A stretch of 64,000 nucleotides of DNA from DASPWW01 sp963803425 (GTDB lineage: Bacteria > Actinomycetota > Thermoleophilia > Solirubrobacterales > 70-9): contig CAWDMA010000001.1 of the NCBI GenBank assembly GCA_963803425.1, positions 248,001-312,000 on the forward strand, given 5' to 3'. Below the pieces are notes generated by a model. It searched no databases and was not told the DNA's origin. It saw nothing but the letters and a program-made list of their open reading frames with translations. The position numbers were made by a program, and so were the translations under genes. Each line of letters opens with the position of its first letter. The first letter of the stretch is position 1. Below are positions 52,779 through 60,703 of the stretch, one piece after another.

Positions 52779-54905
52779 ATGAGCTATTTCGTCACCGGGT
52801 CCACGGGTTTCATCGGGCGCCACCTGATCGAGCTGCTGCTTCGCCGCCAGGGGACGATCTACGTGCTCGTCAGGGAGGGCTCCAAGGGAAGACTCGAGGA
52901 GCTCCGCACCCGCTGGGGCTCGGATCAGGACCGGATCGTGCCGGTCGTCGGCGACCTCACCCAGCCGCGACTCGGCTGCGAGGACCAGATCGCCGAGCTG
53001 CACGGCAAGGTCGATCACTTCTTCCACCTCGCGGCGATCTACGACATGACCGCGGACGCCGACAGCCAGCGGATCGCGAACGTGCAGGGGACCCGCGGTG
53101 CGGTCGAGCTCGCCGGGGCGATCGAGGCGGGCCGCTTCCACATGGTCAGCTCGATCGCGGCGGCAGGGCTGTACCGGGGGATGTGGCGGGAGGACATGTT
53201 CGACGAGGCCGAGAATCTCGACGTGAACCCGTACTTCCGCACCAAGCACGACTCGGAGCGGGTGGTGCGCGAGGAGTGCGAGCGGCCGTGGCGCGTGTAC
53301 CGCCCCGGGATCGTCGTCGGCGACTCGCACACCGGTGAGATGGACAAGGTCGACGGGCCGTACTACTTCTTCAAGCTGATCCGACGTTTCCGGAATGTGC
53401 TGCCGGAGTGGGCGCCGGTCTTGAGCGTCGAGGGACGGGAGATCAACATCGTCCCGGTCGACTACGTCGCCGAGGCGATGGACCACATCGCGCACGAGCC
53501 GGACCTCGACGGCAAGGCGTTCCACCTCACCGACCCGACGCCGAAGACGGCGGGTGAGGTGATCGACATCTTCGCGAAGGCGGCGCACGCCCCGCGCGCC
53601 GCGTACCGGCTGCCGGCGGGGGTGGTGGACGTCGCGACCCCGGCCGCGCTCGGCGCGCTCGCCACGATTCCGGGGCTGAAGCTGGTCGCGGAGCGCTTCC
53701 TCGCCGACTTCGGGGTCCCGACCGAGGTGCTCACCTACGTCAACTACCCCACCCGGTTCGACAACCGGGGGACCCGCGAGGCGCTCGCCGGAACCGGGAT
53801 CGCGGTGCCGCCGCTCGAGGCCTACGCCGACAAGCTGTGGGATTACTGGGAGCGCCACCTCGACCCCGACCTGTACCGCGACCGCTCCCTGGCGGGGGCC
53901 GTGCGGGGTCGCTCCGGAGTGATCGGCGGGGTCGCGGAGATTGTCGGGCACCAGGTCCCGGACGAGGCGCTGCGGGTGCTTCGCCGCATCCGGGGGGCGT
54001 CCAGCCTCGACAAGGCGGTCCGGGGGCGCGTCGTGATGGTGACCGGGGCGTCCTCCGGGATCGGCCGCGCCGCGGCGGTCAAGATCGCCGCCTCCGGCGG
54101 GCAGGTGCTGCTCGTCTCCCGCACCCGCGAGACGCTCGAGCAGGTGCAGGACGAGATCGTCGAGGCGGGCGGTGTCGCGCACGTCCACCCCTGCGACCTC
54201 TCGGACACCGATGACATCGACCGGATGGCCGACGAGGTGCTCGCCGAGCACCGCCGCGTCGACGTCCTCGTCAACAACGCCGGCAAGTCGATCCGGCGCT
54301 CGCTGGCGCTCTCCTACGACCGCTTCCACGACTACCAGCGCACGATGCAGCTCAACTACTTCGGGCCGGTGAAGCTGATCCTGAAGCTGGTCCCCGGGAT
54401 GCGGGACCGCAAGCAGGGGCACATCGTCAACATCAGCTCGATCGGCGTGCAGACGAACACGCCGCGCTTCTCGGCCTACGTCGCGTCGAAGGCGGCCCTC
54501 GACGCGTTCTCCCGCGCGATCGCGTCGGAGATGGTCGACGACGGGGTGACGATCACGACGATCCACATGCCGCTCGTCCGCACCCCGATGATCGCGCCGA
54601 CGAAGATGTACGACCGGTTCCCGACGATCACGCCCGAGGAGGCGGCGGAGATGATCGCCGAGGCGATCGTCCACAAGCCGAAGCGGATCGCCACCCCGCT
54701 CGGCAGCCTGGGGCAGATCCTGTACGCGATCAACCCGCGCTCGATGGACTACATCCTGAACACCGCCTACCAGCTCTTCCCCGACTCGAGCGCCGCCAAG
54801 GGCGGGAAGGAGAAGCGGCCCGAGGCGGCCCCGCCCTCGGGCGAGGAGCAGGCCTCGCGCGAGCAGGTCGCGTTTGCGTACCTGATGCGGGGCGTGCACT
54901 GGTAG
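52779..54905 (+). CDS. fused two-domain SDR: NAD-binding reductase plus ketoreductase (fatty acyl-CoA reductase-like)
   Basis: A 708-residue fusion. Residues ~1-350 are an extended SDR of the male-sterility/thioester-reductase type: VTGSTGFIGRHLIELLL, VVGDLTQPRLG, HFFHLAAIYD and the active-site pair in NPYFRTKHDSE (Y...K). Residues ~420-680 are a classical SDR: VVMVTGASSGIGRAAAVKIA, LVNNAGKS, NISSIGVQTNTPRFSAYVASKAAL (Ser, Tyr, Lys). This order matches actinobacterial fatty acyl-CoA reductases (mycobacterial AcrA1-like), which make aldehydes or alcohols for wax-type lipids. That function is inferred from architecture. GGGAGAGAGGC precedes the ATG. The next gene overlaps its stop. Confidence 0.88.
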   Translation: MSYFVTGSTGFIGRHLIELLLRRQGTIYVLVREGSKGRLEELRTRWGSDQDRIVPVVGDLTQPRLGCEDQIAELHGKVDHFFHLAAIYDMTADADSQRIANVQGTRGAVELAGAIEAGRFHMVSSIAAAGLYRGMWREDMFDEAENLDVNPYFRTKHDSERVVREECERPWRVYRPGIVVGDSHTGEMDKVDGPYYFFKLIRRFRNVLPEWAPVLSVEGREINIVPVDYVAEAMDHIAHEPDLDGKAFHLTDPTPKTAGEVIDIFAKAAHAPRAAYRLPAGVVDVATPAALGALATIPGLKLVAERFLADFGVPTEVLTYVNYPTRFDNRGTREALAGTGIAVPPLEAYADKLWDYWERHLDPDLYRDRSLAGAVRGRSGVIGGVAEIVGHQVPDEALRVLRRIRGASSLDKAVRGRVVMVTGASSGIGRAAAVKIAASGGQVLLVSRTRETLEQVQDEIVEAGGVAHVHPCDLSDTDDIDRMADEVLAEHRRVDVLVNNAGKSIRRSLALSYDRFHDYQRTMQLNYFGPVKLILKLVPGMRDRKQGHIVNISSIGVQTNTPRFSAYVASKAALDAFSRAIASEMVDDGVTITTIHMPLVRTPMIAPTKMYDRFPTITPEEAAEMIAEAIVHKPKRIATPLGSLGQILYAINPRSMDYILNTAYQLFPDSSAAKGGKEKRPEAAPPSGEEQASREQVAFAYLMRGVHW

Positions 54906-56518
54906 TCGAGGCAGCCCGGGGGCGCCGCCGCAGCCACTGGGGCTGGGGCTACGAGGACCGGTGGCCCTCGCGCGCCGAGCTCGAGGCCGCGGCGCCCGGG
55001 ATCCGGGAGCGACTCGGCTTCGGCGGCGACCGGGTCGAGGAGCCGGTCCCCGTGGAGGCGATCGAGCTGCCGCCGCCGCGGCTCGCCCCGCCGGCCTCGC
55101 TGGCCGAGGTGGTCGGCGACGACCACTTCGACCGCGTCAGCCACGCGGGCGGGAAGGCGTACCGCGACATCGTCCGCGCGTTCCGGGGCCGGATCGACAA
55201 CCCGCCCGACCTCGTCGCCCGGCCGCGCGACGAGGACGAGGTGGCCGCGGTGCTGGAGTGGTGCGCGGACGCCGGGGCAGCGGCGATCCCGTACGGCGGC
55301 GGGACCAGCGTGGTCGGCGGGGTGGAGCCGCGGATCGGCGATTCGTACGCGGGGGCGGTCACCGTCGACCTGGGGCGGCTCGACCGAGTGGTGGAAGTCG
55401 ACCGGATCTCGGGGGCGGCCCGGATCCAGGCCGGCACGCTTGGTCCCGAGCTCGAGGACCAGCTCCGCCCGCACGAGCTCACCCTGCGCCACTTCCCGCA
55501 GTCCTTCGAGCGCTCCACGCTCGGCGGCTGGATCGCGACCCGGGCCGGCGGCCACTTCGCGACGCTGTACACGCACATCGACGACCTGGTCGAGTCGGTG
55601 AGGGCGGTGACCCCCTCCGGGGTGTGGGAGAGCCGCCGCCTGCCCGGCTCCGGCGCCGGGCCGAGCCCCGATCGGATGCTGATCGGCTCGGAGGGGACGC
55701 TCGGCGTGATCACCGAGGCGTGGGTCCGGGTGCGGGAGCGGCCCCGGTTCAAGGCGTCGTGCGGGGTCGCCTTCGACGACTTCCTCGCCGGCGCCCGCGC
55801 CGTGCGGGAGCTTTCGCAGAGCGGCCTGAATCCCGCCAACTGCCGGCTGCTGGACCCGGCCGAGTCCGAGCTCACCCACGCCGGGCCTGAGGGCAAGGCC
55901 ATCCTCGTACTCGGGCTCGAGTCGGCGCACCACCCGGTCGACGGGGCGATGGAGACGGCGATCGAGGTCGCGCGCGGGCACGGCGGGGACCCCGGTGAGG
56001 TTCGCCGTCCCTCATCCGACCGCGCGGCGCCCGGACGCGAAGCGGAGGACGCCGCGCGGCCTGATCCGGTTGATGCTTGGCGGCACGCCTTCCTCGCGGC
56101 CCCGTACCTGCGCGACACCTTCGTCGCGGTCGGCGTGCTCTCCGACACGTTCGAGACCGCGATCACCTGGGATCGGTTCGAGCAGTTCCACGCGACGGTG
56201 ATGGAGTCCGTCGACGCGCCGCGGGTGAGCTGCCGCTTCACCCACGTCTACCCCGACGGCCCCGCCCCGTACTACACCGTGCTGGCGCCGGCGCGCCGCG
56301 GGTCCGAGGTCGAGCAGTGGGACGAGATCAAGGCGGCGGCGTCGGAGGCGATCATCGACGCGGGCGGCACGATCACCCACCATCACGCGGTCGGCCGCGA
56401 CCACCGCCCGTGGTACGACCGCCAGCGCCCCGAGCCGTTCGCCGCGGCGCTGCGGGCGGCGAAGCAAGAGCTCGACCCGGCCGCGACGCTCAACCCTGGC
56501 GTTCTGATCGATCCGTAA
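54899..56518 (+). CDS. FAD-binding oxidase, alkyl-DHAP synthase-like
   Basis: A ~540-residue PCMH-type flavoprotein. The N-terminal RRRSHWGWGYEDRW motif, the FAD loop VARPRDEDEVAAVLEWCADAGAAAIPYGGGTSVVGG-like region, GGWIATRAGGHFATLYTHIDD, IGSEGTLGVITEAWVRV and the C-terminal HHHAVGRDHRPWY are those of alkyldihydroxyacetonephosphate synthase-like oxidases of ether-lipid type. Conserved sequence reaches up to ~54923, but no ATG, GTG or TTG is in frame there; the CTG at 54899, overlapping the SDR stop, is the best start, with GTG 55052 the first ordinary start. A palindromic element is carried in frame at residues ~367-390. Confidence 0.83.
   Translation: MVVEAARGRRRSHWGWGYEDRWPSRAELEAAAPGIRERLGFGGDRVEEPVPVEAIELPPPRLAPPASLAEVVGDDHFDRVSHAGGKAYRDIVRAFRGRIDNPPDLVARPRDEDEVAAVLEWCADAGAAAIPYGGGTSVVGGVEPRIGDSYAGAVTVDLGRLDRVVEVDRISGAARIQAGTLGPELEDQLRPHELTLRHFPQSFERSTLGGWIATRAGGHFATLYTHIDDLVESVRAVTPSGVWESRRLPGSGAGPSPDRMLIGSEGTLGVITEAWVRVRERPRFKASCGVAFDDFLAGARAVRELSQSGLNPANCRLLDPAESELTHAGPEGKAILVLGLESAHHPVDGAMETAIEVARGHGGDPGEVRRPSSDRAAPGREAEDAARPDPVDAWRHAFLAAPYLRDTFVAVGVLSDTFETAITWDRFEQFHATVMESVDAPRVSCRFTHVYPDGPAPYYTVLAPARRGSEVEQWDEIKAAASEAIIDAGGTITHHHAVGRDHRPWYDRQRPEPFAAALRAAKQELDPAATLNPGVLIDP
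56020..56059 (-). repeat. palindromic element copy F, inside FAD oxidase
   Basis: Arms CCGCGCGGCG (56020-56029) and CGCCGCGCGG (56050-56059), ten perfect pairs and different in sequence from all other copies; the minus-strand loop is TCCTCCGCTTCGCGTCCGGG. Translated in frame as SSDRAAPGREAEDAARPD, nearly the same peptide as in kgd. Confidence 0.9.
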
Positions 56519-56528
56519 CCTTTCACCC

Positions 56529-57500
56529 GTGCCCGCTACGACCGAGCAGGCGACGGCGGCGCCGGCGGACCGCGTCGATCTTGCCCGCGTCTCGGTGCCC
56601 CGTGCGCTGCTCAGCGCGGTCCGCCCCGCGGAGTGGATCAAGAACCTGCTCGTGTTCGCCGGGCTGCTGTTCTCGCAGCAGTTCAATGACGCCGGCGCGG
56701 TCCTCGACGCCACCCTCACCTTCGTCGCGTTCTGCGCGATCTCCAGCGCCGGCTACCTGGTCAACGACCTCCGCGACGCGCCGTTCGACCGCCGCCACCC
56801 GGAGAAGCGACGCCGCGCGATCGCCAGCGGGGCGCTCCCCGTCTCCGCGGCGTGGACCGCGGCGCTCGTCCTCGGGCTCGTCGCGCTGGCGCTGCCCGCG
56901 CTCACCGTCTCGCTCCAGGTGGCGGGCCTGGTCGCGGGCTACGGCGTGGTCACGATCGCGTACTCGCTGATCCTGAAGCGGCTCGTGATCCTCGACGTGA
57001 TGACGATCGCGTCGCTGTTCATCCTCCGCGTGGTCGCAGGCGCGGTCGCGGTCGGGGCGCACGCCTCCGAGTGGCTGCTCGTCTGCACCGGGATGCTGGC
57101 GCTGTTCCTCGGGTTCACGAAGCGGCGCCAGGAGGCGATGGAAGAGATGTCAATGCCTGCCGCCTCCTCCGCTTCGCGTCCGGGGGCGGCAGGGTCGGCT
57201 GTGACGCGCCCCGTGCTCGAGCACTACTCGATCCCGTTCCTGGACCAGATGGTGTCGATGGTGACCGCGGCGGCGATCATCAGCTACGCCGTGTACTCCG
57301 TCGACAGTCCCAACATCGGGTCCGAGATGCTCGCCACCGCGCCCTCGGTCCTGTACGGGATCTTCCGCTACCTGTACCTGGTCTACGACCGCCACGACAC
57401 CCGCTCCACCGCGGCGATCCTGACCGAGGACCCGGGGATGATCTTCGCCGGGGTGAGCTGGGTCGGGATCGCGATCGTGATGCTGTACGTCGTGAACTGA
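56529..57500 (+). CDS. UbiA-family decaprenyl-phosphate phosphoribosyltransferase-like protein
   Basis: A 323-residue polytopic prenyltransferase. The Asp-rich site is YLVNDLRDAPFDRRHPEKRRRAIASG (NDxxDxxxDxxHP) and the second loop is LGFTKRRQE...RPVLEHYSIPFLDQM. This pattern is that of mycobacterial Rv3806c-type enzymes, which add phosphoribose to decaprenyl phosphate for arabinan donor synthesis, rather than of quinone-type UbiA. Eight to nine membrane segments are visible. A palindromic element adds the peptide SMPAASSASRPGAAGSA (residues ~208-224) to a cytosolic loop next to the second active-site loop. The GTG start follows the FAD oxidase by ten bases. Confidence 0.87.
   Translation: MPATTEQATAAPADRVDLARVSVPRALLSAVRPAEWIKNLLVFAGLLFSQQFNDAGAVLDATLTFVAFCAISSAGYLVNDLRDAPFDRRHPEKRRRAIASGALPVSAAWTAALVLGLVALALPALTVSLQVAGLVAGYGVVTIAYSLILKRLVILDVMTIASLFILRVVAGAVAVGAHASEWLLVCTGMLALFLGFTKRRQEAMEEMSMPAASSASRPGAAGSAVTRPVLEHYSIPFLDQMVSMVTAAAIISYAVYSVDSPNIGSEMLATAPSVLYGIFRYLYLVYDRHDTRSTAAILTEDPGMIFAGVSWVGIAIVMLYVVN
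57156..57193 (+). repeat. palindromic element copy G, inside ubiA-like gene
   Basis: Arms CCTGCCGCC (57156-57164) and GGCGGCAGG (57185-57193), nine perfect pairs, loop TCCTCCGCTTCGCGTCCGGG, upstream flank TCAATG, downstream GGTCGGC. It is inserted in the opposite orientation to the kgd and FAD-oxidase copies relative to the coding strand, so the other strand of the element is translated, again without a stop codon. Confidence 0.9.
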
Positions 57501-57556
57501 GTCTGCTATCAGTACGCCGTAGGCAGGGTTGGGGACACCACAAGGAGGGGTCACCG

Positions 57557-58309
57557 ATGACGCGACCGCGTCCGACGGTGGGGGGGCAGGGTCTGCGTCC
57601 TAGTGCAACGCGCATCGTGACCGCCATGGCCGCAGCGGGCATGTGTCTGGTGGCGATGACGCTCGCCGGCCCGCCGTCCGCACGTGCCGCCGTCGAGACG
57701 GGCAGCTACGCCGGCAACAGCAGGGGGCAAGCGGACGAGCCGCTGAGCTTCAAGGTGATGAAGTCGAAGAAGAAGCTGACGAAGGCGAAGAAGAAGCTGA
57801 CGAAGGCGAAGAAGAAGCGCAAGCAGGCGGACACCGGCAAGGCGCGGAAGAAGGCCAACAAGAAGGTGAGCAAGGCGCACAAGAAGGTGAAGAAGGCAAA
57901 GCGCCCGAAGCTGAAGGGCTTCCGGATAGACAACGCCGTGCTGTTCTGCGTCCAGGAGCCGTTCCAGGGTGAGACCGGTCCGACGGTCGCCTATCCCCTG
58001 CGCATGAGTGTTCCGGTCGGGAACCTGTACGAGGGCACGAACGCCGCGAGGTTGAAGGAGAACGGCTCGTTCTCACTCGACTTCAGGTCGAACACCCACC
58101 CCGACGAGGGGCAACAGACCACCGTGGACGGCAAGGTCCCCGGGGACGGCTCGGCGAACGGCACCTTCTACGTCGAGTACCACACCTACGGCGGATTCCC
58201 CCAGGGATACCTCGGAACGCTGGACTGCAGGTCCGGCAACTACCCGCCGTACGGGCCGGTGGTCTATCGGAAGGCCGTCCACACGGCCTGGGACGCCGCC
58301 GTCGGCTAG
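57557..58309 (+). CDS. secreted lysine-rich protein, unknown function
   Basis: A 250-residue exported protein. Signal segment IVTAMAAAGMCLVAMTLAGPPSARA, then residues ~68-115 a highly basic coiled-coil-like run (repeats of KKLTKAKKK and KARKKANKKVSKAHKKV), then a ~130-residue neutral beta-rich domain with two Cys (VLFCVQEPF, LDCRSGNYPP) that may pair. The basic run could bind anionic wall polymers. AAGGAGG precedes the ATG at good spacing. No family recognised; this type of basic linker plus beta domain also appears in the NHL protein downstream. Confidence 0.72.
   Translation: MTRPRPTVGGQGLRPSATRIVTAMAAAGMCLVAMTLAGPPSARAAVETGSYAGNSRGQADEPLSFKVMKSKKKLTKAKKKLTKAKKKRKQADTGKARKKANKKVSKAHKKVKKAKRPKLKGFRIDNAVLFCVQEPFQGETGPTVAYPLRMSVPVGNLYEGTNAARLKENGSFSLDFRSNTHPDEGQQTTVDGKVPGDGSANGTFYVEYHTYGGFPQGYLGTLDCRSGNYPPYGPVVYRKAVHTAWDAAVG
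57770..57811 (+). repeat. exact 21-base tandem duplication in lysine-rich region
   Basis: Two identical 21-base units (57770-57790 and 57791-57811, beginning AAGAAGCTGACGAAGGCGAA) encode the repeated KKLTKAK heptads of the secreted lysine-rich protein. Identity at the DNA level suggests recent slippage and probable length variation between strains. Confidence 0.85.
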
Positions 58310-58334
58310 CGGCAGGGCCGATCGCGCACGTCTG

Positions 58335-58802
58335 CTACTGGCCGGCGCACTTCCCCCGGCATTTCAGCTTCACGACCTTTTCAGCCGTCGTGCCTGATTG
58401 CTTGGACTGGGCCGTGAGCTTGATCTTCGCCCCCTTTGGCCACGCGTACTTCGTGCAGTCCAGGTCGGCGTTGCACCAGCGGTACTTGAGCGGGAAGCGC
58501 GCGCGTCGACGTGCTTTGCCCGCGGCGTTGGCCGCCAAGCTGCCCAATCCCTTGCCCGAGAAGGCCGCCGGCCCCTTGATCGCCGCCGTGAAGCTGACCT
58601 TCTCGTCGGCGGGAAATCCCTTCGCCTTCAGAGTCAGCTTCTTGCCGGGCGACACCTTGGGAGGGGCCTTCAGCTTCGGGGCGTCCGCCGCATCGGCGAA
58701 GGCCGCGAACAGCATCGACGAGGCAGCCACGGTGAGCGCCACGTAAAGCCGGCTACGCCAACCCGATCCGGCGCCCGACCGCGGGCCTTTCTCGCACTTC
58801 AT
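58335..58802 (-). CDS. secreted basic protein, unknown function
   Basis: A 155-residue exported protein: signal segment LYVALTVAASSMLFAAFADA, then one Ig-like beta domain beginning PPKVSPGKKLTLKAKGFPADEKVSFTA and ending VVKLKCRGKCAGQ, with paired Cys (WCNADLDC and CRGKC). The basic, short beta domain is typical of wall-associated proteins of this lineage; no enzyme motif. GAGGTGGG precedes the ATG at 58802; a GTG four codons upstream is possible. Convergent with the lysine-rich protein gene, 25 bases apart. Confidence 0.68.
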   Translation of the reverse strand: MKCEKGPRSGAGSGWRSRLYVALTVAASSMLFAAFADAADAPKLKAPPKVSPGKKLTLKAKGFPADEKVSFTAAIKGPAAFSGKGLGSLAANAAGKARRRARFPLKYRWCNADLDCTKYAWPKGAKIKLTAQSKQSGTTAEKVVKLKCRGKCAGQ

Positions 58803-58943
58803 GGCAGTTCCCACCTCGTTTCGTTGTCCGTGCTCCCCTGCACGCCCCCCGGCAACGCTCGGTGTATACCAGACAATCCGTGGACCCGACCGCCGGATCC
58901 GGCTCAGCCGAACCGGCGCTGACGGCTTCTCCGAGACTCGGGT

Positions 58944-60699
58944 TCAGCTCGCCCCCGGGATCGACCACACCCGGATCTGACCCTCCCGCCCGCGAATCGG
59001 CAGGCTTCCGACCAGCGTCAGGTCAGCGGGTTCGGCGAGCATCGCCTCCCTGGTCGAGTCGGCGAGGAAGAGCTGGTGCTCGGTGCCCTTGGTCATGCCC
59101 TCGAGGCGCGAGGCGGTGTTGGTGGTGTCGCCGATCGTCGTGTACTCCATCCGCCGCGGGCGAGCCGACCTGGCCGGACATCACCTCGCCGCTGTTCAGG
59201 CCGATACCGATCCGGAAGCCGTCTCCGCGGCCGGTCTCGCGCATCCACTCGCAGAACGCCGGCAGCCGGACCTCGAGCATCTCGCGTGCGGCGGCGAGGG
59301 CGCGGTCGGCGTGGTCGGGCTGCTCGATCGGGGCTCCGAAGACGGCCATGATCCCGTCGCCCATGTAGGCGACGAGCGTGCCGCCGTGGTCCATGATCGC
59401 GTCGGTCATCGCGGTCAGGTAGCGGTTCAGGACCTCGACCACCTCGTCCGGCGGCACCGACTCCGAGTACGAGGTGAAGCCCGCGGATGTCGCTGAACAG
59501 CACCGTGCACTCGCGCCGCACGCCCGCCGAGGTGCGAGCTCCTCGCCGCGCTCGCTCCAGCACCCGGTCGACGACGCTGGCGGGGACGAATCGCGCGAAC
59601 GTGTCGCGCACCCGCTGGCGATCGAACGCCTCGAGCACGTAGTACAGGGCGAGCGTGCCGACCGCGCCCATCCCGAGCGCGCGCGAGCGGGTAGACGACT
59701 GGGACGATCACGCCGGAGTCGAACGCGAGCTGCGCGCCGACCAGGATACAGCGCGGCGAGCCCGACCGAGACCCCGAACGTCGCCGCGGGCCGCAGGCGC
59801 AGTCCCGTCACGGGCGCCGCGATCGCGAGCAGCACGATCAGGAGCAGGTCGACACCGCCGGGGCTCGATCGGAGCGGGAGACCCTCGAGCACGGTCGCGA
59901 CCTTGTTCGCGTTCACCTCGGCGCCGGACATGCGCTTGCCGCCGCCGACGGGCGTCGAATGCAGATCCTGCAGCGCCGCCGCGGTGGCGCCGACCACGAC
60001 GATCCTGTCCTCGAACAGCCGCGGGTCGGCCTTGCCTCGCACCAGGTCGGAGAACGACACGGTCTCAACCGTCCCCGGGGGGCCGTGGTAGTCGATCCAC
60101 GCGCCCTCCGAGTCGAACGTGCCGGCGTCGACCTCGCGCCCGGTGGCCTCCTCGGCGGCTGCGACCGCGAACGCGTCGAGGCCCTGGATCTCGGGTCGAA
60201 AGCGGCGAACGGCTCCACCCGGGTCCTGGTCAACCACCGTGTTGCCTGCACGCGCGCCGATCCGTCGCAGGACGGCATCGCCGCCGAACACGTTGCTGCG
60301 GCCGCGCCGATCGACCTCGTCCGTCGACAGGACCACGCCGTCCGCGCCGGCGACCGCTCGGATCAGCGCGTTGTCCTCGTGGGGCGTGGTCGGCTCGGTG
60401 AACTGGACGTCGTAGCCGATCGCCCGGGCTCCCGCATCCGACAGCCGCCGGATCGCGTCGGCGTGCAGGGAGCGCGGGAAGGGCCACTGCTCGCCGAGGG
60501 CGCTGAAGGTGTCGTCGTCGATCTCGACGACGACCAGATCGTCCGGCGGGTCGTGGGGACCGCGGATCGCGAATCGCGCGTCGATCGCGTCGAGCTCCAC
60601 CCCGCGACCGACGTTTGTCGCGTAGGCGAGCAGCGCGAGCGCGGCGGCAGCGCCCCCGATCGCGAGCAGGGCGGCGCCCCGCCTGCGGGGCACCCACAT
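58944..60699 (-). pseudogene. CHASE2-domain adenylate/guanylate cyclase, interrupted by frameshifts
   Basis: One gene spread over several frames. The first ~390 residues are in one frame: a membrane anchor (ALLAIGGAAAALALLAYATNV), then an extracellular CHASE2 sensor (AIDARFAIRGPHDPPDDLVVVEID, FPRSLHADAIRRL, GYDVQFTEP, VVVGATAAALQDLHSTPVGG) and membrane segments. After ~59760 the frame shifts repeatedly; DTFARFVPASVVDRVLE, VLFSDIRG, GFTSYSESVPPDEVVEVLN, YMGDGIMAVFG and MEYTTIGDTTNTASRLEGM complete a class III cyclase with both metal Asp residues. Indels are near 59155 (CCCGCGG), 59481 (CGCGGGCTTC), ~59550 and ~59700-59760. Since every motif is intact, assembly error is as likely as decay. Confidence 0.78.
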
Positions 60700-60703
60700 C
60701 CGC

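Noticed and set aside
55052..56518. Starting the FAD oxidase at GTG 55052
   Set aside because: This would remove the conserved RRRSHWGWGYEDRW segment encoded upstream in the same frame, so the upstream CTG was preferred with reservation.
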